The notes beneath the pieces were generated by a model. It was given only the letters and a program-made list of their open reading frames with translations. It had not been told where the DNA came from and did no database searches. Below are positions 4,858 through 5,687 of a stretch of 5,687 bases of DNA, in pieces (positions within the stretch are counted from its first letter, which is position 1; every line of letters begins with the position of its first letter). The DNA comes from an uncultured Clostridia bacterium (lineage in GTDB: Bacteria > Bacillota > Clostridia > Christensenellales > Borkfalkiaceae): NCBI GenBank assembly GCA_946628865.1, contig CAMOXE010000055.1:1-5687 (forward strand), given 5' to 3'. The position numbers were made by a program, and so were the translations under genes.

Positions 4858-5141
4858 AGCAGGTGTTTTACGCCGTCTTTCTTGCTCTTTCTGTATAGTA
4901 TTATTTTGCGACCGATCGAACACACAGGCTCGGCGTTTAAACGCTTTGCGAGTTCGTCGATAATTCCCGCCGCCTCGTCGTCCGAATTTTTCAAAACCGT
5001 GAGTTTAACTATTTCGCGCTTATCGAGCGCGTCGCTTATGCCGAAAAGCATATTCTCGCTGATCCCGCCCTTTCCGATTTGTCCTATAGGTTCGACGGTT
5101 TGCGCTATCGAACGAAGATAACTTCTGTCTTTAGATGTCAT
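4854..5141 (-). CDS. yhbY: YhbY/YqeI CRM-domain RNA-binding protein
   Basis: A 95-residue single CRM domain. Family members bind pre-50S ribosomal subunits and help rRNA maturation. The domain begins with the typical LRSIAQTVEPIGQIGKGGIS (9-28), in which GKGG (23-26) is the RNA-binding GxxG loop, continues through a helix and the strand REIVKLTVL (42-50), and ends with VCSIGRKIILYR (73-84), matching the family's VQxIGxxxVLYR. The start lies 9 nt after obg, and the Shine-Dalgarno TAGGAG overlaps the obg TAG, so the two are co-transcribed. Its TAA shares bases with the TAA of the convergent membrane-protein gene (stop codons share TTAA), leaving no space for a terminator between them. Confidence 0.94.
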   Translation of the reverse strand: MTSKDRSYLRSIAQTVEPIGQIGKGGISENMLFGISDALDKREIVKLTVLKNSDDEAAGIIDELAKRLNAEPVCSIGRKIILYRKSKKDGVKHLL

Positions 5142-5144
5142 TGT

Positions 5145-5153
5145 CTGCTCCTA
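5145..5153 (-). promoter_or_regulatory. yhbY ribosome binding site overlapping the obg stop
   Basis: On the minus strand TAGGAG merges the obg TAG stop with a GGAG Shine-Dalgarno about 6 nt before the yhbY ATG, a layout that links termination of obg to initiation of yhbY. Confidence 0.65.
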
Positions 5154-5687
5154 ATCAATAAAATCAAATTCAATTTCGCCGATTATTACGGTGTCGCCGT
5201 CTTTGGCGCCCATACGCCTGAGTTCAGAGAACACTCCGCACTTTTTAAGCGTTTTTTGCATATATGCGAGGGAATCCATATCGTTTAACACTACGTTTCT
5301 CGATAAGAGTTTGACTATCGCTCCGTCTACTATATACGCTTTATCCGCCTCGTCGAAGTAAACCTTGAAACTCGTCGGATCTTCCTTTTCATAGGTAAAT
5401 TCTTCGTGTTCTATCGGTTTTGGCTCGGGAAGAGTTTTAAGTATATTGAATATCTCTCCGACCACTTCTTTAAGCCCCTCGCCGTTTATCGCGGTTACGG
5501 GGTATACTTTTTTGCGGTAATTCAGTTTCCTCTTGAACGCTTTTACGTTTTCTTCCGCACCGAATATATCGCATTTGTTCAAAACGATTATCTGTGGGCG
5601 CTTAGATAAGACTTTCGAGTAGTTTTTAAGTTCCGCGTTTATCTTTTTATAGTCCTCGTAAGGGTCTCTGCCTTCTATACCGGAAAC
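5151..5687 (-). CDS. obg: Obg/CgtA ribosome-assembly GTPase, C-terminal part
   Basis: The last 178 residues of Obg; the N-terminal glycine-rich fold and G1-G3 lie beyond the window edge. The frame is open from the edge. Residues 35-40 (VLNKCD) are the G4 guanine-specificity motif NKxD and VTAING (64-69) is the G5 loop. The C-terminal OCT domain runs from about 107 to 178: FKVYF, YIVDGAIVKLL, MDSLAYMQKTLKKCGVFSEL, GAKDGDTVIIGEIEFDF. Obg binds the 50S subunit and couples its late assembly to GTP and (p)ppGpp levels. A TTG at 5580-5582 could be misread as a start, but it is the Leu inside the G4 motif. yhbY follows after 9 nt, so it belongs to the same transcript. Confidence 0.96.
   Translation of the reverse strand, partial: VSGIEGRDPYEDYKKINAELKNYSKVLSKRPQIIVLNKCDIFGAEENVKAFKRKLNYRKKVYPVTAINGEGLKEVVGEIFNILKTLPEPKPIEHEEFTYEKEDPTSFKVYFDEADKAYIVDGAIVKLLSRNVVLNDMDSLAYMQKTLKKCGVFSELRRMGAKDGDTVIIGEIEFDFID

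Noticed and set aside
5151..5582. Short separate gene beginning at the TTG at 5580-5582
   Set aside because: The frame is open to the window edge, and the TTG encodes the Leu just before NKCD of Obg, so it is internal.
1..5687. CRISPR array, tRNA, rRNA or transposase
   Set aside because: No regularly spaced repeats, cloverleaf or rRNA-like stretches, and no transposase motif were seen on either strand.

Overview
The window looks like a piece of an uncultured Bacillota (Clostridia-type) chromosome. It carries the obg - yhbY - nadD/yqeK - rsfS housekeeping block typical of Firmicutes, an ECF-transporter S component of the RibU type, TsaE, and strong AGGAG-type ribosome binding sites on some genes. 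No family-level assignment can be made from the sequence alone. Most genes lie on the minus strand, so transcription runs mainly from high to low coordinates.

Right side (about 2663-5687, minus strand): the C-terminal part of the ribosome-assembly GTPase Obg runs off the window edge. It is followed by the CRM-domain ribosome factor YhbY, then a fused NadD-YqeK protein (NAD synthesis joined to an HD phosphohydrolase), then the ribosome silencing factor RsfS. Inside this otherwise co-directional block sits one plus-strand gene (4135-4857) for an unrecognised four-segment membrane protein. Its start codon is 8 bp from the nadD start and its stop codon shares bases with the yhbY stop, so it fills the gap with almost no spare DNA.

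Middle (about 2105-2735): a small plus-strand gene for a one-pass, lysine/arginine-rich membrane protein converges on rsfS. The junction of their 3' ends has been duplicated as a direct tandem repeat of 144 and 145 bp, leaving ghost copies of both gene ends. The divergent 111-bp intergenic stretch to its left is AT-rich and must hold promoters in both directions.

Left-middle (about 191-2104, minus strand): a DeoC-like TIM-barrel protein has an acidic N-terminal tail and has lost the aldolase catalytic residues. It is followed by a RibU-like riboflavin ECF S component with its own promoter-like sequence and leader hairpin, and 3 nt further on by tsaE.

Left end (1 to about 217): tsaE stops being recognisable after its HYDCY segment, about halfway through the usual protein. 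The sequence then changes to the start of a polysaccharide flippase, preceded at 2-nt spacing by the tail of another reading frame. G+C falls from 46% (55 of 120 bases at 241-360) to 30% (36 of 120 bases at 1-120). This is either a genuine insertion or rearrangement bringing a surface-polysaccharide locus into tsaE, or a chimeric join in the assembly. The sequence alone cannot decide which.

The candidate unusual elements are the antisense membrane gene locked into the ribosome/NAD operon, the apparently dead DeoC paralogue, and the tsaE/polysaccharide junction. None is proven to be a new system.
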